A DNA stretch of 64,000 nt from Siphonodentalium dalli. Lineage: Eukaryota > Mollusca > Scaphopoda > Gadilida > Siphonodentaliidae. The notes beneath the pieces were generated by a model. It was not told where the DNA came from, ran no database searches, and saw only the letters and a list, made by a program, of their open reading frames with translations. The translations under genes and the position numbers were made by a program. Where the stretch lies: contig CP136064.1 in the NCBI GenBank assembly GCA_032622095.1, positions 189,521,794 through 189,585,793 on the forward strand, written 5' to 3'. This document shows, in pieces, positions 1-12,689 of this stretch (position 1 is its first letter; each line of letters begins with the position of its first letter).

Positions 1-1118
1 GTGGTATAGTAAGCTTTTGAACCAAAGTAACAGTGTTTGGATGTAATAACACATGTACATATACATGTACAGACTACTTGTAGCTTAACAACTTCCTTTT
101 TTGAAGAATGGGAACCATTTGAACAAATCTGAACCCAAAGTCACCCAAGGAATACTGTATCGACACGAAATATTAGCTTTATTCTGTCCAGATGTTTTTA
201 TTCTTACCATCGTTTTAATACTAAAACAAGTGCATGTAGTTCCCTTTGGAAACGTTCAGATAATAGGTCATTTGTTGAACTTATGTTTTTTTTTTTTTTA
301 ATTTGAAAAAAAATTCCAGGTGGGCCTAATTTTGACAATCGGAAACAGAGATGTTTTTTTTTTTTGCCTTATTTTCTGAACATTTCTCACCAATGAATAT
401 GAATCATACTGCACTTGCTTTATTTTTTAGTTTGGCTGCCGTCTGCTAATTTTTTCTGGACAACCCTCCAAAAGATTCCAATTTATACTTTTATAACTGA
501 ATGGAAAAATCCATTTAGTACAGAAAGGGTTAAAGATAGAGGTTCAGCAAAACAATGGAGGTTTGGATCCATTGGATGAGAATTGATCCTGATGGGCATT
601 AAAGATTTTGCTAAAGTAGAGCTAAAACTGGCAAAGACAAACACAAACTACAGTAAATTGATGCAACAAATATAAGTAATGCACATGCTTTTTATTTTCT
701 CATGATAGGAGCTGTCATTGAATCAATAAATGCATGACAATCTCTAAAATCTCTAAAAAAAAAAAATATCACACACTGTACACAATTGACACATTGTTGA
801 CCAATTGCATCATTAATTTCTGAACCAAGTGTGTACTTTGACATCTGATAACAGATATCTTTTTCGAGATACCCAGTTACCTTGAATTTACTGGTACCTG
901 GAAAGCAATAAATTTCATATGAACATAAGGAGGATATAATCTACCATATACGGGTACATGTACCAGTTACTGGTCAGTTTACCAGTCATGAGGGCGATGC
1001 AGGGATCTATAATTGATTTCTTTCATCCACATGATAGATTCACCCAATCAGAGAGATCATACTGCAAAAGGCAACTTTATACAGGGACCAGCTAAGAGGT
1101 TTCAAATTAGGAGAATTC
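1..1118. other. no gene seen; AT-rich non-coding
   Basis: AT-rich sequence with several poly-T and poly-A runs and scattered ACATGTA motifs. No open frame resembles a known protein and no repeat boundary could be placed. Confidence 0.5.
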
Positions 1119-1380
1119 ACTTCTCCCTGTTTGGTTATTAGGGAGAAGTTGACTTATTAGGGAGAAGTAGCAATAACTGAAATTTAATTTACACCTCAAC
1201 ATCACCCTTCTATGATCCAATAAGTATTATACAACACAAGGGCCCATTTATATTATGTAGGGACATATGCAATTATGCATACTGTTATATGAGAGAGGTC
1301 ACTTCTCCCTGGGACAAAAATAGGGAGAAGTGTCATATTTTAGGGAGAAGATGTCTCCCAAGTTTCCCTCCAGGCTGGTC
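1119..1380. repeat. fold-back repeat with CTTCTCCCTG / GGGAGAAG motifs, copy 1
   Basis: CTTCTCCCTG and its complement GGGAGAAG alternate several times and can form hairpins. The internal piece around 1205-1252 (CTATGATCCAATAAGTATTA) recurs at 6059-6105, so this is a dispersed family with at least two copies in the window. Confidence 0.6.
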
Positions 1381-1639
1381 CCAGACTTTATACGATAGTT
1401 CAGTTAACACATACATAAATAAGTGGATGGAAAACAAGGTTTAATGTACTCCCCACACCAACATACATGTACAGGGTATATGCATACATGTATTTCAAAA
1501 CCGGAAGAGTGAATAAAAGAACCATAGGCATCTACATGAACATCAAAAGTATGTTTAAATATTGAAAGGGTAATTGAAATTTACAAAATATGTCTTCTGC
1601 AACATTAATTACCAATACTATACTGCCATTACTGGTATA

Positions 1640-1837
1640 CAGTAATGCTCTAATTAATCGACTCCTTAACCACAGAAGAATTATGGGTAACTTTTCAGGA
1701 TTTAGTCGGAAATATGGCTTGTTGTTCTCTCTGAGAGCTTTCCGATGAATGGCAACAAGCCATATTTCCGACTAAATCCTGAAAAGTTACCCATAATTCT
1801 GCTGTGGTTAAAGAGTCGATTACTTAAGGCATTACTG
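1640..1837. mobile_element. Tc1/mariner-like palindromic MITE, copy 1
   Basis: Near-perfect long palindrome. The ends are CAGTAATGC and GCATTACTG, each flanked by TA, which is the target duplication of the Tc1/mariner superfamily. The arms share CGACTCCTTAACCACAG, GGATTTAGTCGGAAATATGG and an AGAGCTTTCCGATGAATG core. Related copies lie at 6434, 58690, 58904 (end only) and 63586. No coding capacity. Confidence 0.85.
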
Positions 1838-2931
1838 TACCTGTAGAATGTATTTACTGCATAGTATATTGATTTTACCAGTATATGAAGTGACCAATAT
1901 CATATTTAAGGGTCACTGATTGCATGCAAATTTTACATTTTAATAAACATCAGAAATTAAGGTCAATGGTCTGTGATGCAAACACAAAGTTCTGCAAATA
2001 ACTGTAGTTGATGCATTAATATAATGTAGACACCGAAGACATTAGCTAAATGCCATACAGTAGAACTGCCCATGTACAGACATAAGTAAGTACCATATAC
2101 AGTACAGTGTGCCGTGTATGGCAAAATTGTGCCATAAGTTATTGGGGATAGATAATCAAACGACAGCTTTTATGGCTAAGTGTTTTACAAGGCACAAATG
2201 AATCAATGGCCGCTAATGAGAAAATTAAGATTCTGTGTAATTATGGATTGGTCTGCGGTATCAGATATCAATAAAATGATCTGACAGAATAACTAAACTT
2301 CAAACAATTTAGCCGTGCATAAAATACCAATTCCTTTCAAAGATAAACTTATCCGATACAGAGATCTTTTTCCAGGCACAGGGATTCAATGCAAATCAAA
2401 TGCTTCTCAACAGACTACGATGCCACTAAATTGACTGAAAGCCATGTATACATGTAGCTGTTACTGGCAGTGAATGTCCCAACGGAGAATCCTAAATGAG
2501 AGATTGTGGTCCAGTTTGATTAATTGGTTCTGAAAGGTTATATGTCTCTCTGTGGTGGTTTGGAGTCACAAATTCAGCCTAACATTTTAGATTTACATCT
2601 AATCATTACCAATTTCTATTTTTATAATGACGGGGCTTTCCCAAGACAACGTAATAAAGTGTTTCCAAATATGGAGTGTATGCTTGGTATAGTAAATGTT
2701 TGTGAGAACCGTAGTACTGAACTGCCTAAGTAAATGACTCATCAAAAGGGGCTGGCTCCCCACTAATGTAAAAAGCATTTTGTTTAGACTTTAAACGCAG
2801 TTTATAAACACGGTTTAAGTATAAACTACAGCAAGAAAACCAGAGGTTAAAACATACTGGTATGTAATCATCAACTGGTATGAAACGGCAACTTCCAGTA
2901 CAATTGTGGTGCCAGAAAATTTATATACATG
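1838..2931. other. no gene seen
   Basis: Ordinary AT-rich non-coding DNA. No frame resembles a known protein and no repeat boundary is obvious. Confidence 0.4.
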
Positions 2932-3112
2932 TACTCTTGGGTGCCAAATAAACGTGTTGGCACGCTTATTAATTTTGGAAGAATATGCTGGCCATCACTA
3001 TTATTTGGTCATGATATATATAGTGAAAATGCCAGCACTATTAATAATTTTAGGGGTAAATGTAAGCCAGCACTTTTATTCAGCCATCACGTTTATTTGG
3101 CACCTGAGAGTA
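2932..3112. mobile_element. MITE-like element with ~23-bp inverted ends
   Basis: The left end TACTCTTGGGTGCCAAATAA is answered by the right end TTATTTGGCACCTGAGAGTA. An ATGT next to each outer end could be a 4-bp target duplication, but this is weak. A short frame across it is an artefact of the repeat. Confidence 0.6.
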
Positions 3113-3270
3113 TGTCATAGAAATAGCAGTTAGCTACAGTTTATCGGTAGTCAAGGAATATAACCAGAGTTTTTTTACCGCATAAAATTTAATCACGGTG
3201 CCATTAACTGTGGTGCATTTATGGTACATGTATGACTGCAGTTATAAACACATACGTGTATGGTATAATG

Positions 3271-4384
3271 CAGGGTTTCCGCTACTACAGCAGGCCGGCC
3301 GTCAAGCGACCTCATTCCCCTCCCCAATAATGACCCGGCGAGCTCAATCCCCTTTTCCCGGGAATGGGGCCACCGACACTGGATGATTAACAGGTGCACT
3401 TGATGCCTAAATGATAGATAATCAGTTGCACGGGCCACCCATGGACAGTTGTCTACACAGTCGTCTATCATAATGCTTTGTCGGCATAAGTCAAAGACAA
3501 ACCAATCGTCACATCAAAGGAACCATTGCCGACAAAGAAAAGTGCCCATGCAAGCACTCGGTGTCCGTGATGTCACGGCTCATGTTATATTGAAGTTTTA
3601 GTTGAATACTTTCAAAATCTGCGAGCAGTCCGTTTAAACAAAATAAATTATGAGTCACAAAGACGGATTAAACAAAATAAAACTGCGACTGAATGATGCC
3701 CAGGGATCCGCAAAAATAACTTCCTTTTATACCACTGGGAGACCTGGAAACTTGCTGACCGCCGATGCGCCAAACTCTACGAACGTAGTTTCTGATGTAA
3801 TAGATGATCGGCAAGGTATTGCTTCGACGTCGACTGGAGCGAACATAGTTTCTGATATGGTAGATGATCGTCAAGGTATTGACTCAACATCCACTCAGTG
3901 GTTCGTCTGTCTCTTCAAAAATGGATGGAGATATTCCCGTGGGCAACTTACAGTATCGAGAAAGGGGGTTGGATATGCTCACTAATGCTCCCGATGGCGC
4001 CGTTTTCTGCCCCGCATGCAACAAAGCGGCCTGTCCTGGGTGGACACAGGGGTTCGGCAGCGTAGCGAGGGGACTGTACTCTTGATCACCAACTATATGC
4101 TTCCGAATATCGCTATGAAAAACAGGCGGTACGAAATCCGGTTCGCATTCTGATACCCTTGACCTTTGATACGGTTTGCCGCTGAACAGCGATGATGGAA
4201 ATACTAAATTAATAACATGCGCTGTTTCAATTTTCTTTATGCATGTAGCTTCAATGTTCCTACTTCATATCTTAGGTGCAAGGAAATAGCTACTTTTCAC
4301 TGACAAACATAAAAAAATTCTCTCGCTTTAAGTGTCCCCCCCCACCATGTACGGCCTCATGTATTTACCCCTAGCGGAAACCCT
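3271..4384. mobile_element. hAT-type DNA transposon, non-autonomous or decayed
   Basis: The ends CAGGGTTTCCGCT and AGCGGAAACCCT are inverted and flanked by the same octamer GTATAATG (3263-3270 and 4385-4392). An 8-bp duplication with CAGGG-type ends is the hAT signature. Inside, plus-strand open frames around 3650-4085 overlap with a frame change. They contain a KITSF-like stretch and a C..C pattern (FCPACNKA), which could be the worn N-terminal part of a transposase. No DDE or dimerisation region remains. Confidence 0.8.
3650..4085 (+). pseudogene. possible worn N-terminal piece of a hAT transposase
   Basis: Two overlapping plus-strand frames (3650-3985 and 3864-4085) inside the hAT element appear to continue one another across a frameshift near 3900-3930. 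The first carries a ~60-bp internal duplication (VVSDVIDDRQGI / IVSDMVDDRQGI). The second contains DGAVFCPACNKAACPGW, a zinc-binding-like CxxC. The family assignment rests mostly on location inside a hAT element, so it is tentative. Confidence 0.3.
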
Positions 4385-4392
4385 GTATAATG

Positions 4393-5740
4393 GTAATAAC
4401 CCCAGTTACAAGATCAATTACTTTCAGTGCTCAGTAAAGTATTTAGTAGTAGATATAAAACAAGTGGATGCAAATAAATAAATAGTAATAAATAACATTG
4501 GCTGATAAAATCTCAGTGATAATGTCTCCTAGATTGTGATGAGCATATTAATGAATTATCAAAATATATTGCCTGTATTCTGCATTAAAAAATTTGTTGT
4601 GTTTCGTTTTCCATGGGAAAAATGTCAACATATTATTGACCTCCAATCTTGCAATTTAAATATAACCAATAATGAAGCTGTGTTCGTAATTGTCATCATC
4701 TGTATTAAGAGATTGGGTTCCGCTTACAATGATATGTTACAACACTACCAATGAAATACATGTCATGTAGCGCCAGTCAGAAACATGACCAATGGAATGA
4801 AGGCCCTCAATACAGAATATATTGCCATCGTCAGTAAGAGTTATCGAGACCCGAACACCTCATTACTGATTACTCAAAATTTATTCTATAAACTACAAAA
4901 TAAAACATAAATTGCAATAGATAAACATGCTATAGTAAGAAATAAATATATGTATAGAGAAACCAGGAAACACGAAACGATACATTTAATGGTGATTTGC
5001 AGTTTTTGAAAATGTTGGCGACGGTAGATTTCAACTCTGAGTTATCGTTTTCCCGACGGCTCATTAATTGTGATAAGTTGATTTAATAAAACTGTGATGG
5101 TAACAATAAACCACCTTCCTGTACTTTTAGTGAATTAGTGTTTAGTTTCCAGCACAATAACTGATGTAAAAACAATGTGTCACTGCTCTAATTACATGTG
5201 AAGTCACCATTGTTCAATCAGTTGTGATAGAAGCAAACATGTAGCTATATCTGTATCTGCGTGTATCTGAAGGTGGTGCAGTGCAGTAACCAATTCTGGT
5301 TTAGGCGCATCTAATTAGATACCTGTTGTTTTAATCAGTTTCAAAGCTTTGCCGACACAAAAGACCGCTAATTAAATTGGTACGCTTATTCAATAGTACG
5401 AAAGTACATCACCTGTGTGCACGCGCATTCATCTGGTATCGCTTTCGGAATTTATTCAGAATAAGATTAAATATATATACGGCAGTATCTTTTTATTCTC
5501 AGGCATTATATTCGTTTTAATTTGTAAATAAATTTGATTAATGTACCAAGAACACTTCGTCCATTTGTAACTAACTGTTTTCACTGACGGTGATCCATTT
5601 TTCCCATGTTAATGCAGAATACAGGCAATATATTTTGATCACACACAGGTCAACACAAAAGCGGAAACGTTCACATCATTACCTTTTAACTGATTGCGTT
5701 CGGTCTCTTCCATCGCTTTAAGCGTTCGGACTTTTGTTCA
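4393..5740. other. no gene seen
   Basis: AT-rich, without convincing coding frames. A short phrase (CAGAATACAGGCAATATATT) at ~5612-5636 is the inverted match of ~4560-4585, which suggests another worn fold-back element across ~4560-5640. Confidence 0.35.
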
Positions 5741-5820
5741 CTTAGGGACTAATAAAACTGTCCGTTATTCGGAGTACAGAGGTTTTTTTCGGATTACAGA
5801 GGTAATAATTAGTGATAATG

Positions 5821-5915
5821 CACTTGGGTAAATTCGGGACCGAACAATTCGTTCGGAATGGAGAGGGGTTCGGATAATAGAGGGTCCGGTTTGGAGAGGT
5901 TTCACGGTATCTGAT
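5821..5915. repeat. terminal fragment of a mariner/pogo-like element
   Basis: The segment reads out GGAATGGAGAGG, GGATAATAGAGG and GGTTTGGAGAGGTTTCAC in succession. These resemble ends of pogo/mariner-type MITEs, but no opposite end with the same sequence was found close by. Confidence 0.3.
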
Positions 5916-5950
5916 AAGATTATCATGATAAAATATCATCAGGATTGAGA

Positions 5951-6105
5951 GAAGTCACTTCTCCCTGTTTGGTTATTATGGAGAAGTGGGCTGTTATCAG
6001 GGAGAAGCAACAATGGCCGATGTTCAATTTACACCCCCACATGATGCCACATCACCCTTCTATGATCCAATAAGTATTATGCCACACAAGAGCCCATTTA
6101 TAAAA
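5951..6105. repeat. fold-back repeat with CTTCTCCCTG / GGGAGAAG motifs, copy 2
   Basis: Second copy of the repeat seen at 1119-1380, with the same CACTTCTCCCTGTTTGGTTA start and the same CTATGATCCAATAAGTATTA interior. Confidence 0.6.
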
Positions 6106-6433
6106 CCATTAAAGTGAGTGAGAACACCATAATAATGAGAGACTTTCAGTTTTCAGCGAATTTTCAACAAATTTGTTTGGAAATCTTCATCATATGTATG
6201 TTTTGAGATACATCTTACCAATTATGTGTTTGAACGAGCCATGTCATTTTAATTCAAAAGATGTCTTAATCCGGCATGTGATGAATCGACAAAACCTATT
6301 GCATGTTAATATCCTTCGTCCCATTGTGGTTCATGAATGCACATGTACCAAAGATCATTGTCCTCATTGATATACGATCTAAGATGATGGAGATACAGGC
6401 GTGGATGTATTTTAACCCTTTCTATACTAAATA

Positions 6434-6648
6434 CAGTGTTAATGCCCAAAGTAATCGACTCCTTAACCACAGCAGAATTATGGGTAACTTTTCAGGATTT
6501 AGTCGGAAATATGGATTGTTGGCATTCATCGGAAAGCTCTAGGGGAGAGCTTTCCGATGAATGGCAACAAGCCATATTTCCGACTAATCCTGAAAAGTTA
6601 CCCATAATTCTGCTGTGGTTAAGGAGTCGATTACTTAGGGCATTACTG
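6434..6648. mobile_element. Tc1/mariner-like palindromic MITE, copy 2
   Basis: Same family as 1640-1837, with the ends CAGTGTTAATGCCC and GGGCATTACTG next to TA on each side. The two arms are nearly perfect complements that meet at AAGCTCTAGGGGAGAGCTTT. Short open frames on both strands are mirror images of each other and are not genes. Confidence 0.85.
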
Positions 6649-7554
6649 TACTCATTGATTATTTCCCTTACAAAATGTTCAGATAATAAGTTCAACAAAC
6701 GACAATAGGATATTAAAGATCATTCAAACAAGACATATGATGAATGAGATACAGAGATCCAAACTTGGCACAGATGCATTTTTACTATCAGGGTAATAAC
6801 AAGTACTAGTAAGTGGACAAAACCTGTTCCACATGGGTTTACCTTCCCCCATATATACATACCGGTACATGTACCATTAAAGATCATTTAGATCTGACCT
6901 AATATGACTGAGATAGAGAGTTTCAAAGATGTTACAGATGAATGCACAGACAGACATATGCATGGAAGCTACCGTATTTCTACTGGTATACATGTATTAT
7001 CTGCCAAACTTTGTTTGCGGGGGATAATAAAGGGGATAAATAACAAAATACATCAGCTTTGATTATTGCCGCACTACACGTTACCAATTATTTTACTTTC
7101 AGCAACAAAAGTCGCCTTGTTATCCATCCAATATCTGACCAAAGAAACTACCACACCAAGTACAGTCGTAGATATGTCACCCTAACAAAGGATTATTAGG
7201 TGAAATGTCTGAGCTAATTGTCAGAGACTTTGACTTTAACAACAATGATTGACATGACAACGCAATACAACCAGCAGTTATACAGGACAGTTAGACAGGA
7301 ATAAATTAAATTCTAAACAATTACAATGTATTGGGGTGTGTGATACTTTAACTGACATAAAATTATATACAATGACCACACATATTTAAATAAAGATTAA
7401 AATTTAAATCGAGATAAAAATTTCTTTTAAAATATCACTCAATAACTTTTCAACAAAATACCGCTAGCAGTAGGAATCAGAAATCACCAAGTCATGATTG
7501 TCTGATGACTGATCATACTCGGAATATATCAATCCGGGAGCTGATATGGAACCC
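6649..7554. other. no gene seen
   Basis: AT-rich non-coding sequence. A TTCTACTGGTATACATGTA stretch near 6970 is typical of the ACATGTA-rich background here. No boundaries found. Confidence 0.4.
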
Positions 7555-8110
7555 CTGCACCCGGGCAACGCCCCCCATCCAAGATGGCCACCAAAATGGC
7601 TGCCAGAAGTGGAAAATATGACGTTTTATCACTAATGTCTTCTACATCAGTTTCTGCTGTTTGGAACTGGTTGAGAATTGTGACTTTATTTTCGTTGAAA
7701 TTCAATACGGTAGCTCGATTCTAAATGTGATCCCAAACATGTCTGAAAATTTTCAACACATTTCATCCATAATTGTGGGCTGCATGGTGTGCCGATAAAT
7801 TCAGATGTGAAATTTTAACAGAATTTGGACAAAATTGTAAGCTCCCATCTAGTCGAGGACACACAGGGCATACATGTAAGTATTTAGTGATGAAAAAAGT
7901 AAAATGTTTTTAATCGAAACAATTTGCCATAATCGCCAATAATTGTTGGCGGCAGGGTGCGCTGATGAATACAAATGTGCAATTCAAGAATTCAGAAAAA
8001 ATGTTAAGCTCCCATCTAGAGGTCACACCAAATATCCGTATGTATGTAGTTTGGTGATAATTGGATCAGGGATGCGGCCTGCAGGGTGTGCTAAAGGAAG
8101 CCAAATAAAG
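7555..8110. repeat. diverged module of the AAGATGG / GCTCCCATCTA repeat family
   Basis: Contains CAAGATGGCCACCAAAATGG, GATCCCAAACATG, a GGGCTGCATGGTGTGC phrase and two copies of AGCTCCCATCTAG. The same words occur in the same order at 37740-38130, and in inverted form at 24240-25310. Units are roughly 150-190 bp and strongly diverged. Confidence 0.55.
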
Positions 8111-8471
8111 TTCAAAAAGTAGAATCAGTAATTTATGTTTATTTATTGACAAACACTCTATGGAGACCAGCTCAACAACATTCAAGAGAATCTTCAGTTA
8201 CATTATAACTTAAACAGACTGCCACTCACTGTCTGAGTTACATTAAGTAAAGCTACTGTATAGGACTAACTGCTGTGCTGCAAATTTGAGGGTGCTCACG
8301 ATTAGATGAACACATTTTAATTTGATCAGCATCATGCATGGTCACGCAAATTAAATTAATACAGGACTACTGCTGTCTGCAATGCAGTCATTTCAGTTCC
8401 GGGTTCGGCAGACATGCGATATATGGGACCTAACTCTGGCAGACACCATTTTGCACATGGTGAAAAACAGC

Positions 8472-8634
8472 CAGGGAGCAAATTACTTTTGAAATTTTGA
8501 TTAGCAAATAACCTTACATTGACATGATTAGATAGCATTGTTCAAAAATCATAAAAAATTCATACCAAATTGCATAGCTATTATCCAAATTTGGGTAGCA
8601 TATTGCGATGCGATACCAGTTAATTTGCTCCCTG
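8472..8634. mobile_element. hAT-type MITE with perfect 8-bp target duplication
   Basis: The ends CAGGGAGCAAATTAC and GTTAATTTGCTCCCTG are inverted. The flanking octamer AAAACAGC is identical on both sides (8464-8471 and 8635-8642). At 163 bp it has no coding capacity. Confidence 0.85.
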
Positions 8635-8642
8635 AAAACAGC

Positions 8643-9827
8643 GCCACCTATCATACACAGATTGACATAAATAGCGCTGGGAAAAACCTTGCATTGATTG
8701 CATCATTTCCCAAGTTTCAATCGATCTCCGTGTTTGGCACATACATGTACATTGTATCAGACACCATACTTCAGTCACATATTCACAGCCATCAACTTTT
8801 GTTGTGTCAAACCCAATTTGACCTTGTGTATTCCATTTATTGAATGTACATGTATTCAGTTTAACTTTGTTGCCTTGATGAACGAATCTGGTGTCCTTAT
8901 TTTGAGAAAGTGCTGCTGCTCCTTGGTAAAGCAATTATGCTTTGTGGTGGAATCGTGTATGATTTTAAAGTTCGGATACCGTACATGTACATCGGGTACT
9001 ATTTTTTTTGTATAATAGTTATTTTTTATTGAATTGAAAAATATTTTCATAAAAAAAGCATTCAGATCTGCCTGGATCTGAAGTAATATAAAGTGGATGT
9101 TGATTTTTATAGTATGTACGAATATCGAGTCAATCATTCCAGTAACAGTACACTAGCGTGAGTGAGCGATTAATAGTGATAACCTGATGTGACCTTACGG
9201 AACAGTACCATTCATTTCAAATAAAATTAGCAGTCTTTTACTATAAAGTGGCAGCAATTGTTGAAGTAATAATGCCCGATTCAATCATTTAGATACTAGA
9301 TGATGACATTGGCAGCTCGTTTTTTATGTGCATTTTCCATACCAGATTTTGTTGTTGTGTTGCATAAAACTGACCAGCTAGTATAAAATAAATTAATACA
9401 TGATCCTGCACTTATTTTTTCCATTCAATAAAGCCATTCTATAAATGGTGATATGCAACGTTCTTGGCATAACAGGAAATAGTTCCAGGTGACCTTTGAC
9501 TTCAGGACTGTTTATCATCTGTTTAAATTCCATATGCTACGTCTCAAAATACTATGGCTTCCAATACTTTTCAAACAAACTTTAATGACTAAAGAGTTTG
9601 AACAGTTATTTCATTAAATATACGCCAATAAATACATCAGAGAGTCTATATTTATATGGGACTATTTCTTGGTGCTGGAAACCAACACATAGTTACGTGA
9701 AACGTCATCGCAGGCGTTATAGAAGCCGATGTTACATGTAGTTTCACGTCCCATTTGTTGATTTAAGTATGTTTTATCAAGGTTTTGGGTCATGTAATAT
9801 ATAGAATCTATAACTCGTCTCCAGACT
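8643..9827. other. no gene seen
   Basis: Open frames on both strands at 8538-9137 overlap each other and resemble nothing. A small inverted pair (ACGTGAAACGTCATCGC near 9695 and GATGTTACATGTAGTTTCAC near 9730) could be a short hairpin element. Confidence 0.35.
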
Positions 9828-9942
9828 CCAGTTTATAGTGGAATTTACTAAACTCATCCAGTAAATTAGGTCTGGACCTCGCCAAAGGCTCCGTCCAGAC
9901 ATAATTTACTGGACTTGTTTTGTAAATTCCGCTATAAACTGG
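9828..9942. mobile_element. 115-bp palindromic MITE
   Basis: Two ~50-bp arms are complementary almost throughout, running from CCAGTTTATAGTGGAATTTA to TAAATTCCGCTATAAACTGG, with a loop around GACCTCGCCAAAGGCTC. No convincing target duplication. Confidence 0.75.
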
Positions 9943-10492
9943 GTACTCATTGTCAATAGAGGTGCCATGATCGTACAAAATAACATCAGTGGAAGTATTC
10001 CGTAATATGGCCTATTGGCTGGGTGCTGGTTAACTCCACTGTCGCTGATTGTTTGAGGAATAGGCTGATGTAATTTTTACGTTAATAAAGTGCATCATAA
10101 ACCACTGCTAATGACCAATGAACACAATGAATTTAATACCAGCAAAGTTCTTGGCGATTTTATGGTTACAATATTTGTGAGTTCATTAGAACGATCATAG
10201 AGATTAAATTTCAGTGTTATGAATAGCCAAACATACAAACAATATAAAAGTACTAGTAGGAATGCACGACGGATGGCCCGCAGTACCTAAAAAAGGAAAC
10301 TATAAGTTTCATTAAACTTCCAGAGCGCGGATAACAATCACAAAGTTTTGCCCCCATCCGCAAATTGCAGGACATAGAACAAGTTAAGTACCGTATATCG
10401 AGTATATCTAGTTTCATTCAGCATTCACCGCATGATACATGATAACCTGTACTAGTAACATCTAAGTATACTTATGCAAACAAGGTATAGTC

Positions 10493-11750
10493 TAGTGATG
10501 TACCGAATATCGGTATCGGCTATCGGATCGGGTTGATATATGTGGTATCGTCAAGATATCGGTATCGGCAAAATTTAGTCTCCCGACCGATATCGTCAAC
10601 CGATATATGTCGCGTCCTTTGTGAACGTTGTTACACCAATTCCGACTTTAATATTAAATAAATGACGGGAATTTCAGAAAAAATAGCGACTATTGTATGT
10701 ACGGGTCAGCCCTCCACATACGTGATATACCATGATGACAACATCGACAGGAGACTGCTGGTACACTCATGACCCAAATAAACATTTCAAAAGGTACCGT
10801 AGTTCCGTACGCTTAATAAATAAAGTTAAAACTGTATACAATTAAAATTACTTGCGAGTGCCGAGTAGCACATGTTGAAAGCGAATAACTGACACCCCTG
10901 GCATTAGCGTGAGAATGGAATCTTCATATGACTGAATCAGACTGATGTATCATTTAGTGATGTATTCATGTGGGTGAGAAATTAATTCCGTGTCACGTGC
11001 GTGAAATTAATTCCGCGCCACGTGCAACAGTAACTTGTCACATGGTTATTATCTTCCCAAGGCGGGTGCCGGGCAGTAATATCAAATGGTTATTTGCATG
11101 CATTTTATGTCATCGAGTAGGAATCACTAATAAGCCACGTGTTGGCAGATGACACAGTAAACCAAAAATCACGTGTTAACAACATTCAAGTACGTGTGTT
11201 TAAAGAGCCCTTGATTCAAATTGATTGACGTTCTGGTATATGACTGAAGATGGAGGAGGTGACTAACTTGTTTGATGGAACCATCCGAACCAATCAGACT
11301 GCTATATGAGCAGGATTTGTATCTCTCATGGGCAGAGAAAATCATATCAACAATTTATGCGGGACATTGCAGGTGTTATTAAACGCAAGTTCAACTTCTG
11401 AAAAAGATTGAGTTTGGCAAATTGAAATTGAGTGAATTTGAGTCATTGACTCAAATGGATTATGGACTGATTCCGTAAGACACAGTAACGGAATCAAACA
11501 AATATTGAGGAAATCTTTTGAATGCAACGAAATATTAAATGGTATTGCCAGGGTTTTTGGGGAACATAAACTAAACTTTTTTTGCGACCAGGTTATCGGT
11601 TCTTTGTCGACAATACTTTGCAATTTAAAAGACAAATTGATATGAAGTTTTGTTCACGTACAAGACTTATCGGTATCTGTATCGGATCGGCCGATAATTC
11701 TGCTGAAAATATCGGCTTTTACTGATAACTCCCGTATCGCTACATCACTA
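10493..11750. mobile_element. hAT-type transposon with perfect 8-bp target duplication
   Basis: The ends TAGTGATGTA and TACATCACTA are perfect inverted repeats. The octamer GTATAGTC flanks both (10485-10492 and 11751-11758). The subterminal regions are rich in ATCGGTATCGG-type repeats, typical binding-site clusters of this hAT group. The 1.26-kb interior has only short frames with no transposase similarity I can recognise, so it is probably a non-autonomous derivative. A fragment with the same kind of end (ATATCGGTTCATCACTA) lies near 60722-60738. Confidence 0.9.
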
Positions 11751-11758
11751 GTATAGTC

Positions 11759-12689
11759 ACAAATGACATCGCGGAGAACATCGCTGATTAAAATGCTGTA
11801 GGTTCCCTGGTTTCCAGATAATGTCAATCAACTCCCCATTGGTCCAACCAGATTCAAGGGCGAGTGTTTCAGTTCATTAAACACGGTGACAGTCGGCACA
11901 TTTCAAAGACGTAGTGCCGCCTTTCAAGTTTAAATATACAACAATGTCGCCATAAGTTCAAAGCTGCAGTGCTGCCAATTTGTAGAATATACAATGACCC
12001 AAAGAGTAACCATGTCGCATCATCTAGTGAACTGCCGACTGTTTGCAACATAAGTAGTACTCATGTTGTCGGAAACTCTTTGATACGCGATCAAAGGTTG
12101 TTAACCCAGTTGTAGATTAAACTGTGTAAAACAAACACGGTATTCAATGATACCCGGCATTTTCCGACATCCGAAATAAATTACGCAGATTAATCGACTC
12201 TGGAAATGGCAATCGATTTTCGGCTTTATCAACGGTTCATCGATTATATGATTAATCCTGGCACCCCTAATTCTCAATCCTCTATATATAGTTGAATTCA
12301 GCTAGGATAGATGGTTTCAACTACATGTAGCCTATTCTTCTTCTGTTACAGTACTAACTCCTGCAGATATATTTTTGTCAGAACATTATCGCTCTTGTGC
12401 GCACAGGCAGATGAGGATGTCGTTGAAGCAAATGTAGTTTAAAAGCCAGGATGGTGAATATATATACAAGTAAAATCATCAAGTTTAAAATCTCTGCTCT
12501 GTCATCTCTCAGCCTGTATTGAGCATCTTCTGAAAATCTTCCAGGGAGGTGCATGCCGAGTGCTGCTTTTGGTGTGATGGAGCATTCCCATATCCTTACG
12601 GCCAATGGGGAAAATAAATGCTTGTAAGCATCTATGCGCACACATGCTGTTGTGTGTAGCATTGTCCCCTAGTTCAGGCTATTGTGTCG
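11759..12689. other. no gene seen; one worn hAT-like end
   Basis: At 12180-12270 the phrase GATTAATCGACTC and CCTGGCACCCCTAATTC resembles the end of another hAT family also seen at 57294-58192. The rest shows nothing I can assign. Confidence 0.35.

Noticed and set aside
6436-6708. Pair of ~70-90-codon frames on opposite strands
   Set aside because: Mirror-image readings of the palindromic MITE at 6434-6648.
8538-9137. Overlapping ~100-codon frames on both strands as genes
   Set aside because: No similarity, no splice logic, low complexity; consistent with chance in AT-rich DNA.
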